A stretch of DNA of 64,000 nt, from contig NZ_LMGT01000010.1 in the NCBI RefSeq assembly GCF_001427825.1, positions 532 through 64,531 of the forward strand, read 5' to 3'. The DNA is from Brevundimonas sp. Root608. GTDB taxonomy: Bacteria; Pseudomonadota; Alphaproteobacteria; Caulobacterales; Caulobacteraceae. The notes beneath the pieces were generated by a model. The model was not told the origin of the DNA and did no database searches. It saw only the letters and a program-made list of their open reading frames with translations. The position numbers and the translations under genes are program-made. Shown here in pieces: positions 19,833 through 31,218 of this stretch. The first letter of the stretch is position 1. Every line of letters starts with the position of its first letter.

Positions 19833-20981
19833 CTACTCGATCTCCACCACCTCGACCCGCGCCCCGTTCAGCACCAGCGCGATCTCGCCGCGCTTGAGCT
19901 TCAGCGCGTCCTCGCCGAACAGCTGGCGCCGCCAGCCCTTGAGGGCGTCGACGTCGGCCTCGTCGTCGAGGGCGATCTTCTCGAGGTCGGCGACATTGGC
20001 CAGCAGCTTGGTCGCCACGCCGGCGTTGTCGCTCTTGGCCTTCAGCAGCACCTTCAGCAGTTCGACCACCGACGGCGGGGCCGGCTGGTTGTGGGCCGGG
20101 CGCTCCAGCTTGGGCGCATGGGCCTCCGGATCGGCCAGCACGCGCTTCAGTTCGGCCGACAGCTCCACGCCCAGACGCGAGGCGCCGAAACCCTTGGGCA
20201 CGGACCGCAGGCGGTTGAACGCGTCGGGATCGGTCGGGCCCTGGGCCGCGATCTCGTCGATGGCCTCGTCCTTCAGGATGCGCCCGCGGGGCTGGTCGCG
20301 CTCCTGCGCCGTGCGCTCGCGCCAGACGGCGGTGGCGACGAAGGCCGACAGGTATTTGGCCGAGAATTTCTTGGGCTTCAGGCGCTTCCACGCCTTTTCC
20401 GGGTCGGTGTCGTACAGGGCCGGATCGGTCAGATCCTCCATCTCGGCCATGACCCAGTCCAGACGACCTTCCTTCTGCAGCCGGTCGCGCAGCTTGGGAT
20501 ACAGGGCCGCGAGGTGGGTCACGTCGCCGAGGGCATAGATCAGCTGGGCGTCCGACAGCGGGCGGCGGGCCCAGTCGGTGAAGCGGCTGCCCTTGTCGAC
20601 TTCCTGACGCAGCATCTGGCGCACCAGCGCCTCGTACGACACCTGGTCGCCGAAGCCTGCGGCCATGGCGGCCACCTGGGTGTCGAACATCGGCTTGGGC
20701 ATGGCGCCGAGCTTGACGAAGATTTCCGTATCCTGACGCGCGGCGTGGAAGACCTTGATGATCTTCGGATCGCGCAGCAGGTCCAGGAACGGCTCCAGGT
20801 CCAGCCCGTCGGCCATCGGGTCGATGATGGCGGCGTCCGTGGCCGACGCCGCCTGGATCAGGCACAGGCGCGGCCAATAGGTCGTCTCCCGCATGAACTC
20901 GGTGTCGACGGTGATGAAGGGCTGGTCGGCCAGGAGCTTGCAGAAATCGCGAAGCGCCTCGGTGGTGGTGATCGGCGTCAT
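19833..20981 (-). CDS. rnd: ribonuclease D
   Basis: 382 residues. The DEDD exonuclease domain opens with FITVDTEFMRETTYWPRLCL (DxE motif), has VFHAARQDTEIF and ends with SDAQLIYALGDVTHLAALY (Y/D motif). Two HRDC-like helical domains follow (about residues 205-370), the first with ATAVWRERTAQERDQPRGRILKDEA split around residue 225. It trims the 3' ends of tRNA and other RNAs. The ATG start at 20981 is at the family position. A single gene between convergent cyclophilin and divergent purM. Confidence 0.95.
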   Translation of the reverse strand: MTPITTTEALRDFCKLLADQPFITVDTEFMRETTYWPRLCLIQAASATDAAIIDPMADGLDLEPFLDLLRDPKIIKVFHAARQDTEIFVKLGAMPKPMFDTQVAAMAAGFGDQVSYEALVRQMLRQEVDKGSRFTDWARRPLSDAQLIYALGDVTHLAALYPKLRDRLQKEGRLDWVMAEMEDLTDPALYDTDPEKAWKRLKPKKFSAKYLSAFVATAVWRERTAQERDQPRGRILKDEAIDEIAAQGPTDPDAFNRLRSVPKGFGASRLGVELSAELKRVLADPEAHAPKLERPAHNQPAPPSVVELLKVLLKAKSDNAGVATKLLANVADLEKIALDDEADVDALKGWRRQLFGEDALKLKRGEIALVLNGARVEVVEIE

Positions 20982-21061
20982 TCGGATGCTATAGCCCCGC
21001 GCGACAGGGTTGTGGCAAGAGCCGCCGCAGAAAACCTCCCACTGATTCAGGCCCGTGACCG

Positions 21062-22107
<1,046 letters not shown>

Positions 22108-22111
<4 letters not shown>

Positions 22112-22578
22112 GTCCCCCCGGCGTCGAGGCTGCTGAAGGTCACCCGCACGACGGCCGCCGCGCCGGGGTTCTGCCGCAGCGACACGGTCACCCCGCCCCT
22201 GGTCCAGATCGGCCGCTCGGCCGGCAGGCCCGCCTCGGCGGTGAAGCCCTGTTCGCGCATGACCGGCGTGACCGACGCCCGCGCGCCGTCCAGGCCGCCG
22301 CGTCGCGCCTGAATGACGCAGACCCGGTTCAGATTGCCGTCCTGGCGGCTGCCTTCGGTCGTCAGCCGCAGCAGATGGGCCTCGTCGCCGCTGCGGAAGG
22401 TGCGCGTGTCGTCATCCGGCGCGGGGGTCTCGACGAAGCCGAGGAACTCCAGCCCCGCCGTGTCGCTGGTCTCGCCGGTGACATAGGGCAGGCAGACGTC
22501 GACCAGAACGCTGCGGGTCAGGTCGGTCGGCGGAGCGGGCGCGGCGACAAGGGCGGCGGCGAGGACGAGGGCAAGCAT
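22108..22578 (-). CDS. small secreted protein of unknown function
   Basis: 156 residues with an N-terminal signal ([17 protein letters not shown]). Two cysteines (DVCLPYV and RVCVIQARR) about 55 residues apart may form a disulfide. A middle part [27 protein letters not shown] and a C-terminal [11 protein letters not shown] strand suggest a beta-rich fold. The same layout (signal, early Cys in a LPYV context, late Cys) recurs among small unknown Caulobacterales proteins, but I cannot name a family. Tail-to-tail with purM via a shared CTAG. Confidence 0.7.
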
Positions 22579-22712
22579 GGATCGAGACTCCGGAGCGGTC
22601 CGTCCACTGTTTCCGAGGCCATGACCAAGCGCAAGCGTCGCGGCCGCGGCCGTTGACCGGGGCCGGCGCGACCGGCAAGGTCCGCGCCTTCCCCGTTTTC
22701 GTGAGGTCGCCG

Positions 22713-24098
22713 ATGCGTGCGCTGTCTATCGCCCTGGCCGGGCTGATGCTCGTCTCCGCATCCGGCGCCTCGGCGCAGACCGCGGCCGGGCAGGAGCAGG
22801 CCCTGCTGCATCAGCTGGCCGGCGAAATCCGGCCCGAACGGATGCGCGCCGACATCGAGGCCTTGGTCGGATTCGGCACCCGCCACACCATGTCGGAGAC
22901 CCGGTCCGATACGCGCGGCATCGGCGCGGCGCGGCGCTGGGCGCAGGGGCAGTTCGAGGCGATCAGCCGCGACTGCGGCGGCTGCCTGACCGTGGTCACG
23001 CCCTCCGACACCGTCACCGGCCCCCGCGTGCCCACCCCGACCGAGGTGGTGAACATCGTCGCCATCCAGCGCGGCGCCGGCGACCCCAACCGGGTCATCA
23101 TCATCTCGGGCCACATCGACTCGCGCGTCACCGACGTGATGAATTTCACCGCCGACGCCCCCGGAGCCAATGACGACGCCTCGGGCGTGGCCGCCGTTCT
23201 GGAGGCGGCGCGGGTGCTGTCGAAGCACCGCTTCGACGCGACCCTGGTGTTCGCCGCCCTGTCCGGTGAGGAACAGGGCCTGCTGGGCGGCAAGATCCTG
23301 GCCGACTACGCCCAGGCCCAGGGCTGGCGCGTAGAGGCCAATCTGAACAACGACATCGTCGGCAATTCCGAGGGCCAGTCGGGCGTGCGCGACACCACCC
23401 GCGTCCGGGTCTTCTCGGAAGGGACGAAGACTGTTGAAACCGAGGCCCAGGAGGAGCGCCGGCGCTACAACGGCGGCGAGGTCGATTCCTCCTCGCGCAA
23501 CCTGGCGCGGTTCGTGGACGGCATGGCCGACCGCTACCTCGCCAATTTCGACGTCGATCTCATCTACCGGACGGACCGCTACGGCCGCGGCGGCGACCAG
23601 GTCGAGATGCTGCGCCACGGCTTCCCGGCGGTGCGCATTTCCGAGGGCGCAGAAAACTACGACCGCCAGCACCAGGATCTGCGGGTCGAGGACGGCGTCC
23701 ACTACGGCGACACCCTCGACGGCGTGGACTTCGCCTATCTGGGCCAGGTCGCGCGGCTGAACATCGTCGCCATGGCCGCCCTGGCCAACGCCCCGGCCAG
23801 CCCGCTGGGCGTGACCATCGAGGGCGCGGTCAAGCCGGACACCACGATCAAGTGGCAGGCCGTGCCCGGCGCGGCCGGCTACCGCGTCTGGTGGCGCTCG
23901 ACCACCGCGCCGCAGTGGACCCACAGCCGCTGGGCCGGATCGGCGACCGAGCTGGTCCTGCGCAACATCGTCATCGACGACTGGTTCTTCGGCGTCTCGG
24001 CCGTGTCCGAGGACGGCTACGAAAGCCCTGTCGTCTTCCCCGGCCCCGCAGGTTCGTTCGTCTCGGTCGGCGACCCCGCCCCCCGCCCGGCCAACTGA
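22713..24098 (+). CDS. secreted M28-family zinc peptidase
   Basis: 461 residues: signal peptide (to about residue 22, SASGASAQ), then an M28 peptidase domain with IIISGHIDSRV and ADAPGANDDASGVAAVLEAARVL (zinc ligands His and Asp), FAALSGEEQGLLGG (catalytic Glu pair), NNDIVGNSEG, and a C-terminal His region near EGAENYDRQHQDL. Residues from about 365 form a fibronectin type III-like module (TTIKWQAVPGAAGYRVWWR). Likely an aminopeptidase acting in the envelope or outside the cell. The ATG at 22713 follows GAGG at 6 nt. It overlaps purN (TGATG). Confidence 0.93.
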   Translation: MRALSIALAGLMLVSASGASAQTAAGQEQALLHQLAGEIRPERMRADIEALVGFGTRHTMSETRSDTRGIGAARRWAQGQFEAISRDCGGCLTVVTPSDTVTGPRVPTPTEVVNIVAIQRGAGDPNRVIIISGHIDSRVTDVMNFTADAPGANDDASGVAAVLEAARVLSKHRFDATLVFAALSGEEQGLLGGKILADYAQAQGWRVEANLNNDIVGNSEGQSGVRDTTRVRVFSEGTKTVETEAQEERRRYNGGEVDSSSRNLARFVDGMADRYLANFDVDLIYRTDRYGRGGDQVEMLRHGFPAVRISEGAENYDRQHQDLRVEDGVHYGDTLDGVDFAYLGQVARLNIVAMAALANAPASPLGVTIEGAVKPDTTIKWQAVPGAAGYRVWWRSTTAPQWTHSRWAGSATELVLRNIVIDDWFFGVSAVSEDGYESPVVFPGPAGSFVSVGDPAPRPAN

Positions 24099-24691
24099 TG
24101 CCCGCCGGCAGTCCCGGCCGCGTACGCGTGGCCGTCCTGATCTCGGGCGCCGGCTCGAACATGGCGGCCCTGATCGACGCCGGCCGCGAGGCCGCCGCGC
24201 CCTTCGAGGTGGTCCTGGTCCTGTCCAACCGGGCGGACGCGGGCGGCCTTGCGGTCGCCTCGGCCAAGGGCGTGGCGGTCGCCGTGGTCGACCACGCCCC
24301 CTTCGGCAAGGACCGCGCGGCGCACGAACAGGCGATCCAGACCGCGCTGGAGACCCACGCCGTCGAGGTCGTGGCCCTGGCTGGCTACATGCGCCTGCTG
24401 ACGCCCTGGCTGGTCGGACGCTGGACCGGACGGATGCTCAACATCCACCCCAGCCTGCTGCCGAAATACCCGGGACTGGACACCCATGCCCGCGCCATCG
24501 CCGCGGGCGACGCCGAGGCCGGCTGCTCGGTGCATCTGGTCACCGAGGGCGTGGACGAAGGCCCGGTCCTGGCCCGGGCAGCGGTTCCTGTGCTGGCCGA
24601 CGACACGTCGGCCTCGCTGGCGCAGCGGGTCCTGGCGGCCGAACACGCCCTCTATCCGCGGGCGCTGGGCGATTTCTGCCGGCGCGGTTGA
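24098..24691 (+). CDS. purN: phosphoribosylglycinamide formyltransferase
   Basis: 197 residues. PurN signature: VAVLISGAGSNMAALIDAG, VVLVLSNRADAGGL, VVALAGYMRLLTPWLV, MLNIHPSLLPKYPGLDTHARAI and CSVHLVTEGVDEGPVLARA, with the catalytic Asn-His-Asp set (N in LNIHP, H in IHPSLL, D in GVDEGP). It transfers the formyl group from 10-formyl-THF to GAR in purine synthesis. Its ATG overlaps the peptidase stop, so the two are translated together, although no functional link is obvious. Confidence 0.97.
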   Translation: MPAGSPGRVRVAVLISGAGSNMAALIDAGREAAAPFEVVLVLSNRADAGGLAVASAKGVAVAVVDHAPFGKDRAAHEQAIQTALETHAVEVVALAGYMRLLTPWLVGRWTGRMLNIHPSLLPKYPGLDTHARAIAAGDAEAGCSVHLVTEGVDEGPVLARAAVPVLADDTSASLAQRVLAAEHALYPRALGDFCRRG

Positions 24692-24693
24692 CC

Positions 24694-25344
24694 TCAGGCC
24701 CGTTCGGCCCGGACCTCGGCCCGGCGCACCGCCAGCGTCAGCCCCGCCACCACGGCGAAGGCCGGCCACAGCGCCAACACGTCAAGGCGCAGGAAACTGA
24801 TCGCCCCGATGGCCCCGCCCACGGCCAGGCCCACCCACAGCATCAGGAACGGAGTCCACTCCCAGCAGGCGCCGCCGTGCAGGGCGCTGGCGATCCGCTG
24901 GCCCATCCGCACCAGGGTCCCGGTCATATAGGTCAGGCCGACTCCGACGTCGCCTTGGCGCTGGAACACCGCATTCTCGACCCCCATGGCCATCACCACG
25001 GCCACCATGCCCGCCTCCCGCCAGCCCATGGCGCAAAGCCCCGCACCGGCCAGCAGCAGGACCGACTCGACGGCCAGAACCGCCGATCGCCGCCCCTCGC
25101 CGAAACGCCGGGCCACGGTGGCGCCGATCACCACCCCGACCACGAACAGGGCGATGAGGCCGAAGGCGACCCCGGCCTGCTCCCATTGGCCCATGGCGAG
25201 GCCGACGCCCAGCCGGGTCGAATTGCCGCTCATGAAGGAGACGAAGAACCCGCCCAGGGTCATGAAGCCGACGGCGTCGACATAGCCGGCCAGGGCCGAC
25301 AGGGTCGCGGCGAGCATCACCCCCCTGCGGCTGTAGTCCTTCAT
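24694..25344 (-). CDS. DUF1275 (YoaK-family) membrane protein
   Basis: 216 residues with six hydrophobic segments. The family signature is ALAGYVDAVGFMTLGGFFVSFMSGNSTRLGVGL (residues about 18-50), then GVENAVFQRQGDVGVGLTYMTGTLVRMG. These proteins occur widely and their transport substrate is unknown. The ATG at 25344 is chosen over a GTG 11 codons upstream because a G-rich ribosome site lies before it. Its stop is 2 bp from the purN stop. Confidence 0.88.
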   Translation of the reverse strand: MKDYSRRGVMLAATLSALAGYVDAVGFMTLGGFFVSFMSGNSTRLGVGLAMGQWEQAGVAFGLIALFVVGVVIGATVARRFGEGRRSAVLAVESVLLLAGAGLCAMGWREAGMVAVVMAMGVENAVFQRQGDVGVGLTYMTGTLVRMGQRIASALHGGACWEWTPFLMLWVGLAVGGAIGAISFLRLDVLALWPAFAVVAGLTLAVRRAEVRAERA

Positions 25345-25378
25345 GACGAATCCCCCGGCGCGCCGGCAGGCTGACACG

Positions 25379-25408
25379 AAAACGGCCGGATCGTCACCGA
25401 TCCGGCCG
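25379..25408 (-). terminator. intrinsic terminator downstream of ndk
   Basis: A perfect 11-bp inverted repeat (25383-25393 with 25398-25408, CGGCCGGATCG) with a 4-nt loop, followed on the minus strand by four T residues. It lies 28 bp past the ndk stop. The run of T is short, so it may act partly as a pause site. Confidence 0.75.
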
Positions 25409-25435
25409 CTGGCGGTCTGTGTGGCGTGACCCGGA

Positions 25436-25855
25436 TCAGCCGACGATCTGGTCGTCGGTGAAGAACTGGGCGATCTCGATCCCGGCGTTCTCGATCGAGT
25501 CCGAACCGTGGACCGAGTTCTCGCCGATCGACAGGGCGAACTGCTTGCGAATTGTGCCGTCGGCGGCGTCCTTCGGATTGGTGGCGCCCATGACTTCGCG
25601 GTACTTGGCCACGGCGTTGTCGCCTTCCAGCACCTGCACCACGACCGGCTCGGCGGTCATCTGGCCGACCAGCTCGCCGTAGAACGGGCGCTCGGCGTGG
25701 ACTTCGTAGAATTTCTTGGCCTGGGCCTCGGTCAGCTTAACGCGGCGCTGGGCCACGATGCGCAGGCCCGCGCCCTCGATCACGGCGTTGATGGCGCCCG
25801 TCAGGTTGCGGCGCGTGGCGTCGGGCTTGAGGATCGAGAAGGTGCGTTCGGTCAT
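25436..25855 (-). CDS. ndk: nucleoside diphosphate kinase
   Basis: 139 residues, full length. Starts [20 protein letters not shown] (conserved phosphate-binding K and ILKPDA), includes YxxH-type [15 protein letters not shown], and the active-site loop [18 protein letters not shown] with the catalytic His (NSVHGSDS). It equilibrates nucleoside di- and triphosphates. Single gene between the DUF1275 gene downstream and the divergent ABC-F ATPase gene. Confidence 0.98.
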   Translation of the reverse strand: MTERTFSILKPDATRRNLTGAINAVIEGAGLRIVAQRRVKLTEAQAKKFYEVHAERPFYGELVGQMTAEPVVVQVLEGDNAVAKYREVMGATNPKDAADGTIRKQFALSIGENSVHGSDSIENAGIEIAQFFTDDQIVG

Positions 25856-25999
25856 GGAGGTGACTTCTTGTTGGGAGATTGAGGGTCGCGGGCTTATAGC
25901 GGCGCCCTCCCCGGTTTCCAACCGCCACACAATTTTGCCCTTTTCGCGCGCCGCAAGGCCGTTCGATGCGTCAGGGGTCGCCCGAGATCACGACCGACC

Positions 26000-27889
26000 A
26001 TGCTCCAGATCACCGACCTGACCTTCAACGCCTGGGGCCGCAAATTCCTCGAGGATGCCTCCGTCTCCCTGCCGCCCGGCTCCAAGGTCGGGCTGGTGGG
26101 CCGCAACGGCATCGGCAAATCGACCCTGTTCAAGCTGATCCTCGGCGAACTGGCCGCCGGCGGCGACGAGATCAGCCTGCCCAAGACCGCCCGCATCGGC
26201 TCGGTCGACCAGGAGCACCCCGCCACGCCCGTCAGCGTGCTCGAGACCATCCTCGAGGCCGATGTGGAACGCCACAGCCTGCTCGGCCGCCTCGAAACCG
26301 CCGAGCCGGAGGAGATGGGCGAGATCTGGACCCGGCTGATCGAGATCGACGCCGACGCCGCCCCGGCCCGCGCCGCCGAAATCCTCGTCGGCCTCGGCTT
26401 CGACCAGGAGAACCAGCAGCGGCCGATGTCCGAGTTCTCCGGCGGCTGGCGCATGCGCGTCGCCCTGGCCGCCGCCCTGTTCGCCGAGCCGGACATGCTG
26501 CTGCTCGACGAACCGACCAACTATCTCGATCTGGAAGGCGCCCTGTGGCTCGAGGCGCGGCTGAAGAAATACCCGCACACGGCCCTGATCATCTCCCACG
26601 ACCGCGAGATGCTGAACGAGGTCTGCACCCACATCCTGCACCTCGCGAACCGGACGCTGGAGCTCTACACGGGCAACTACGACCAGTTCGAAAAGGCCCG
26701 CGCCGAAAAGGCCCGGCTGCAGATGTCGGCCAAGGCCAAGCAGGACGCCGAGCGCGCCCACCTCCAGGCCTTCGTCGACCGCTTCAAGGCCAAGGCCTCC
26801 AAGGCCGCCCAGGCCCAGTCGCGGATGAAGCGTCTGGCCAAGATGCAGCCGGTGGCCACCACCATCGAGGAACGCGTCGCCCCCTTCATCCTGCCCTCGC
26901 CGCCGCGCCCCCTGGCCCCGCCGCTGATCCGGCTGGAGCGCGCCAATGTCGGCTACGAGCCCGGCAAGCCGATCCTGCGCAATCTCAACCTGCGCATGGA
27001 TCTGGACGACCGCATCGGCCTGCTGGGCGTCAACGGGGCCGGCAAGTCGACCTTCGCCAAGATGATCGCCGGGGCCCTGAACGTCTCCGAGGGCGAACTG
27101 CACCGCGACCGCAAGATGCGCGTGGGCTGGTTCCACCAGCACCAGATCGAGGCCATGGACCCGACGGACACGCCGCTGGAGATCATCCGCCGCGCCATGC
27201 CCGACGCCCCCGAGAGCGCCCGCCGCTCCAAGCTCGCGCAATGGGGCCTGGGCTATGAGAAGCAGGAAACCACCGTCGCCAGCCTGTCGGGCGGCGAGCG
27301 CGCCCGCCTGCTGCTCAACCAGGTGGCCATGGACGCGCCGCACATCCTGATCCTCGACGAACCGACCAACCACCTCGACATCGACAGCCGCCGCGCCCTG
27401 CTCGACGCCCTCAACGACTACTCCGGCGCCGTCATCCTGATCACCCACGACCGTTCGCTGATGGAGATGGTCGCCGACCGCCTGTGGCTGGCCGCCGACG
27501 GCACGGTCAAGCCGTGGGACGGCGACATGGACGACTACGCCAAATTCGTCCTCGACCGCGCCAAACAGGCGGCGGTGAAGCCGACTCAGATCAAGGACGA
27601 GACGGCCGCCGTCGCCGCGCCGGCTTCCAGCAACAAGGGCAAGAAGAACGACAAGAAATCAGGCCCTTCACCCTCGACCCTGCGTCACGCGGTGAAGAAG
27701 GCCGAGGAGCGGATGAGCCAGCTCACCGCCGAGATCGCCCGCATCGACGACGACATGGCCAACGCCTCGGTCAGCAACCCCAAGGCCCTCGAAGGCCTGA
27801 CCCGCGCCCGGGCGAAGACGCAGACCGATCTGGACAGCGCCGAACAGGCCTGGGTCGCGGCGGAAGAGGCGTTGGCCGAGGTAAGCTGA
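26000..27889 (+). CDS. ABC-F family ATP-binding protein (Uup/YheS-like)
   Basis: 629 residues, no membrane segment, two ABC domains. Domain 1: Walker A GRNGIGKST, signature SEFSGGWRMRVALA, Walker B LLLDEPTNYLDL. Domain 2: GVNGAGKST, SLSGGERARLLL, LILDEPTNHLDI. Between them is a charged helical linker (about residues 225-300) containing KAKASKAAQAQSRMKRLAKM, the P-site tRNA interaction motif of ABC-F factors. A C-terminal helical tail (about 530-629, KKAEERMSQLTAEI) follows. These ATPases act on the ribosome to resolve stalled states. The paralogue is not certain: YheS or Uup type. Confidence 0.93.
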   Translation: MLQITDLTFNAWGRKFLEDASVSLPPGSKVGLVGRNGIGKSTLFKLILGELAAGGDEISLPKTARIGSVDQEHPATPVSVLETILEADVERHSLLGRLETAEPEEMGEIWTRLIEIDADAAPARAAEILVGLGFDQENQQRPMSEFSGGWRMRVALAAALFAEPDMLLLDEPTNYLDLEGALWLEARLKKYPHTALIISHDREMLNEVCTHILHLANRTLELYTGNYDQFEKARAEKARLQMSAKAKQDAERAHLQAFVDRFKAKASKAAQAQSRMKRLAKMQPVATTIEERVAPFILPSPPRPLAPPLIRLERANVGYEPGKPILRNLNLRMDLDDRIGLLGVNGAGKSTFAKMIAGALNVSEGELHRDRKMRVGWFHQHQIEAMDPTDTPLEIIRRAMPDAPESARRSKLAQWGLGYEKQETTVASLSGGERARLLLNQVAMDAPHILILDEPTNHLDIDSRRALLDALNDYSGAVILITHDRSLMEMVADRLWLAADGTVKPWDGDMDDYAKFVLDRAKQAAVKPTQIKDETAAVAAPASSNKGKKNDKKSGPSPSTLRHAVKKAEERMSQLTAEIARIDDDMANASVSNPKALEGLTRARAKTQTDLDSAEQAWVAAEEALAEVS

Positions 27890-27898
27890 ATCCCACCT

Positions 27899-28049
27899 CC
27901 TCTCCCGATGGGAGAGGGCTTGAGCATACGGCGGCGTAGCCGTCGTCCTGGCGCGAAAGGGTCAGGGTCGCCTGTCGCCGCGGCTTCGCCGCTTCCATCA
28001 CCGGCCCCTCATCCGGCCCTACGGGCCACCTTCTCCCATTGGGAGAAGG
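27899..28049. repeat. palindromic intergenic repeat element (REP-like, CTCCC...GGGAG type)
   Basis: The element starts and ends with hairpins: 27899-27917 (8-bp stem, 3-nt loop) and 28029-28049 (10-bp stem around one T). In the middle are further small hairpins and the segment CCCCTCATCCGGCCCTACGG, which from memory is a widespread bacterial intergenic repeat. The element starts 9 bp after the ABC-F stop and may serve as its terminator. From 28050 to 28204 I see nothing further. Confidence 0.7.
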
Positions 28050-28204
28050 ATCGGGGACTGTGCGAGCAATCCGTCGCCAGCCAGACGACTTCCCGCAGCT
28101 AGCCCTTTGATCTCACTGCGCCACTTCAAAGGGGCAGCGTCATTTCCCCGCCATAGGACCACCTCGCACTAAACTCCTTCCCGTCCATCGCAGGGCACGC
28201 CCAG

Positions 28205-28287
28205 AGTCCGCCAAGTCCGAATTGTCCGCCTGTTTTCGAGCGGACTCCCGGCGAAACCACCCGAGTCCGCTGTGTCCGAAGAGTCCG
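28205..28287. repeat. two 9-bp-period triplets of (A/T)GTCCG upstream of mutL
   Basis: The hexamer (A/T)GTCCG begins at 28205, 28214 and 28223, and again at 28264, 28273 and 28282: two runs of three with exact 9-bp spacing. Between the runs is one copy in reverse orientation (CGGACT at 28241-28246). The second run ends 48 bp before the mutL ATG. No coding frame in this stretch looks real. The layout resembles a protein-binding array, or a decayed tandem repeat. Confidence 0.55.
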
Positions 28288-28334
28288 CCGTTTCTCTACT
28301 TCCGGATGACGGAAAGCGGCATACTTCCGAATCC

Positions 28335-30193
<1,859 letters not shown>

Positions 30194-30194
<1 letters not shown>

Positions 30195-30652
30195 TGTCGG
30201 TCCTGTTCGTCTGCCTCGGCAACATCTGTCGCTCGCCCCTCGCCGAGGGCGCGCTGCGGGCGGAGGCGGCCCGGCTCGGGCTCGAGCTGATCGTGGACTC
30301 GGCGGGCACCGGCGACTGGCATGCGGGCGAGCCGCCCGATGAACGCGCGCAGAGGACAGCCCTCCGCCACGGCGTCGACATCTCCGGCCTGCGCGCCCGT
30401 CAGGTCCGCGCCTCCGACTTCCGGCGTTTCCGGCATGTCATCGCCCTCGACCACGACAACCTGTCCCATCTCCGGAAACTGGCGCCGCCCGACGCGACCG
30501 CCGAGCTCAGCCTGCTGCTTGACCATGTCGAGGGCCGCGAGGGCCAGCCGGTGGCCGATCCCTGGTTCGGAGACGAAGCCGGCTTTGAAATCACCTGGGC
30601 CGAGGTGACCGCCGCCGCCCGCGCCCTGGCGGCCCGGCTTCACCCCGCCTGA
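30194..30652 (+). CDS. low-molecular-weight protein tyrosine phosphatase
   Basis: 152 residues. The N-terminal catalytic loop VCLGNICRSPLAEG is the Cx5RS signature of LMW phosphatases, followed by DSAGTGDWHAGEPPDERA and the general-acid segment DPWFGDEAGFE. It removes phosphate from phosphotyrosine or phosphoarginine proteins. In bacteria such enzymes often act with tyrosine kinases of polysaccharide export; here the gene is coupled to mutL by TGATG overlap instead. It overlaps convergent rsmD by 13 bp. Confidence 0.94.
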
Positions 30653-31215
30653 GGCGTGGCCCTGAGAAACAGCACGGAGGCGGCGCCGTAGTCGCGCTTG
30701 TCCAGCCGCTCATAGCCGGGCGTGGCGATCTCGGCCTCGTCCGAGCCGCGCTCGAACACCACGACCGCGCCGGGCTTGAGCCAGTTGCCGTTCAGCAGCC
30801 GGGCCAGCGTCTGCTCCCCCAGCCCCTTGCGATAGGGCGGGTCGAGGAAGGCCAGGTCGAAAGCCTCGCCGTCCGAGCCGGGGCGGACGCCCAGGTCCGT
30901 CGCGCTGCGCCGGTGCACCCGGGTGCGGCCCATCAGGCGCAAGGCGTCGGCGTTCTCGCGGATAGCCCCCCGGGCGTCCTCATCGGTCTCGACGAACAGG
31001 GCGAAGGCCGCGCCCCGGCTGATGGCTTCAAAGCCCAGGGCGCCCGAGCCGGCGTAGAGGTCCATGACCCGCATGCCCTCGAGCGGCTCGGCCCAAGCGG
31101 CGTGTTCCAGCACATTGAAGATGGCCTGACGCGCGCGATCCGAGGTCGGGCGCGTGCCCTCCCCCTCCGGCGCGACGATGGATCGGCCCTTCAGCGTTCC
31201 CGCGACGATCCGCAC
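30640..31215 (-). CDS. rsmD: 16S rRNA (guanine-966-N2) methyltransferase RsmD
   Basis: 191 residues. Starts MRIVAGTLKGRSI, has RPTSDRARQAIFNVLEH, the SAM motif VMDLYAGSGALGFEAISRGA and the catalytic DPPY (LAFLDPPYRKG). It methylates G966 of 16S rRNA. The start is GTG, 3 bp after the rluB stop, so the two RNA-modifying enzymes are in one operon. Its 3' end overlaps the convergent phosphatase gene by 13 bp. Confidence 0.95.
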   Translation of the reverse strand: MRIVAGTLKGRSIVAPEGEGTRPTSDRARQAIFNVLEHAAWAEPLEGMRVMDLYAGSGALGFEAISRGAAFALFVETDEDARGAIRENADALRLMGRTRVHRRSATDLGVRPGSDGEAFDLAFLDPPYRKGLGEQTLARLLNGNWLKPGAVVVFERGSDEAEIATPGYERLDKRDYGAASVLFLRATPQAG

Positions 31216-31218
31216 GGA

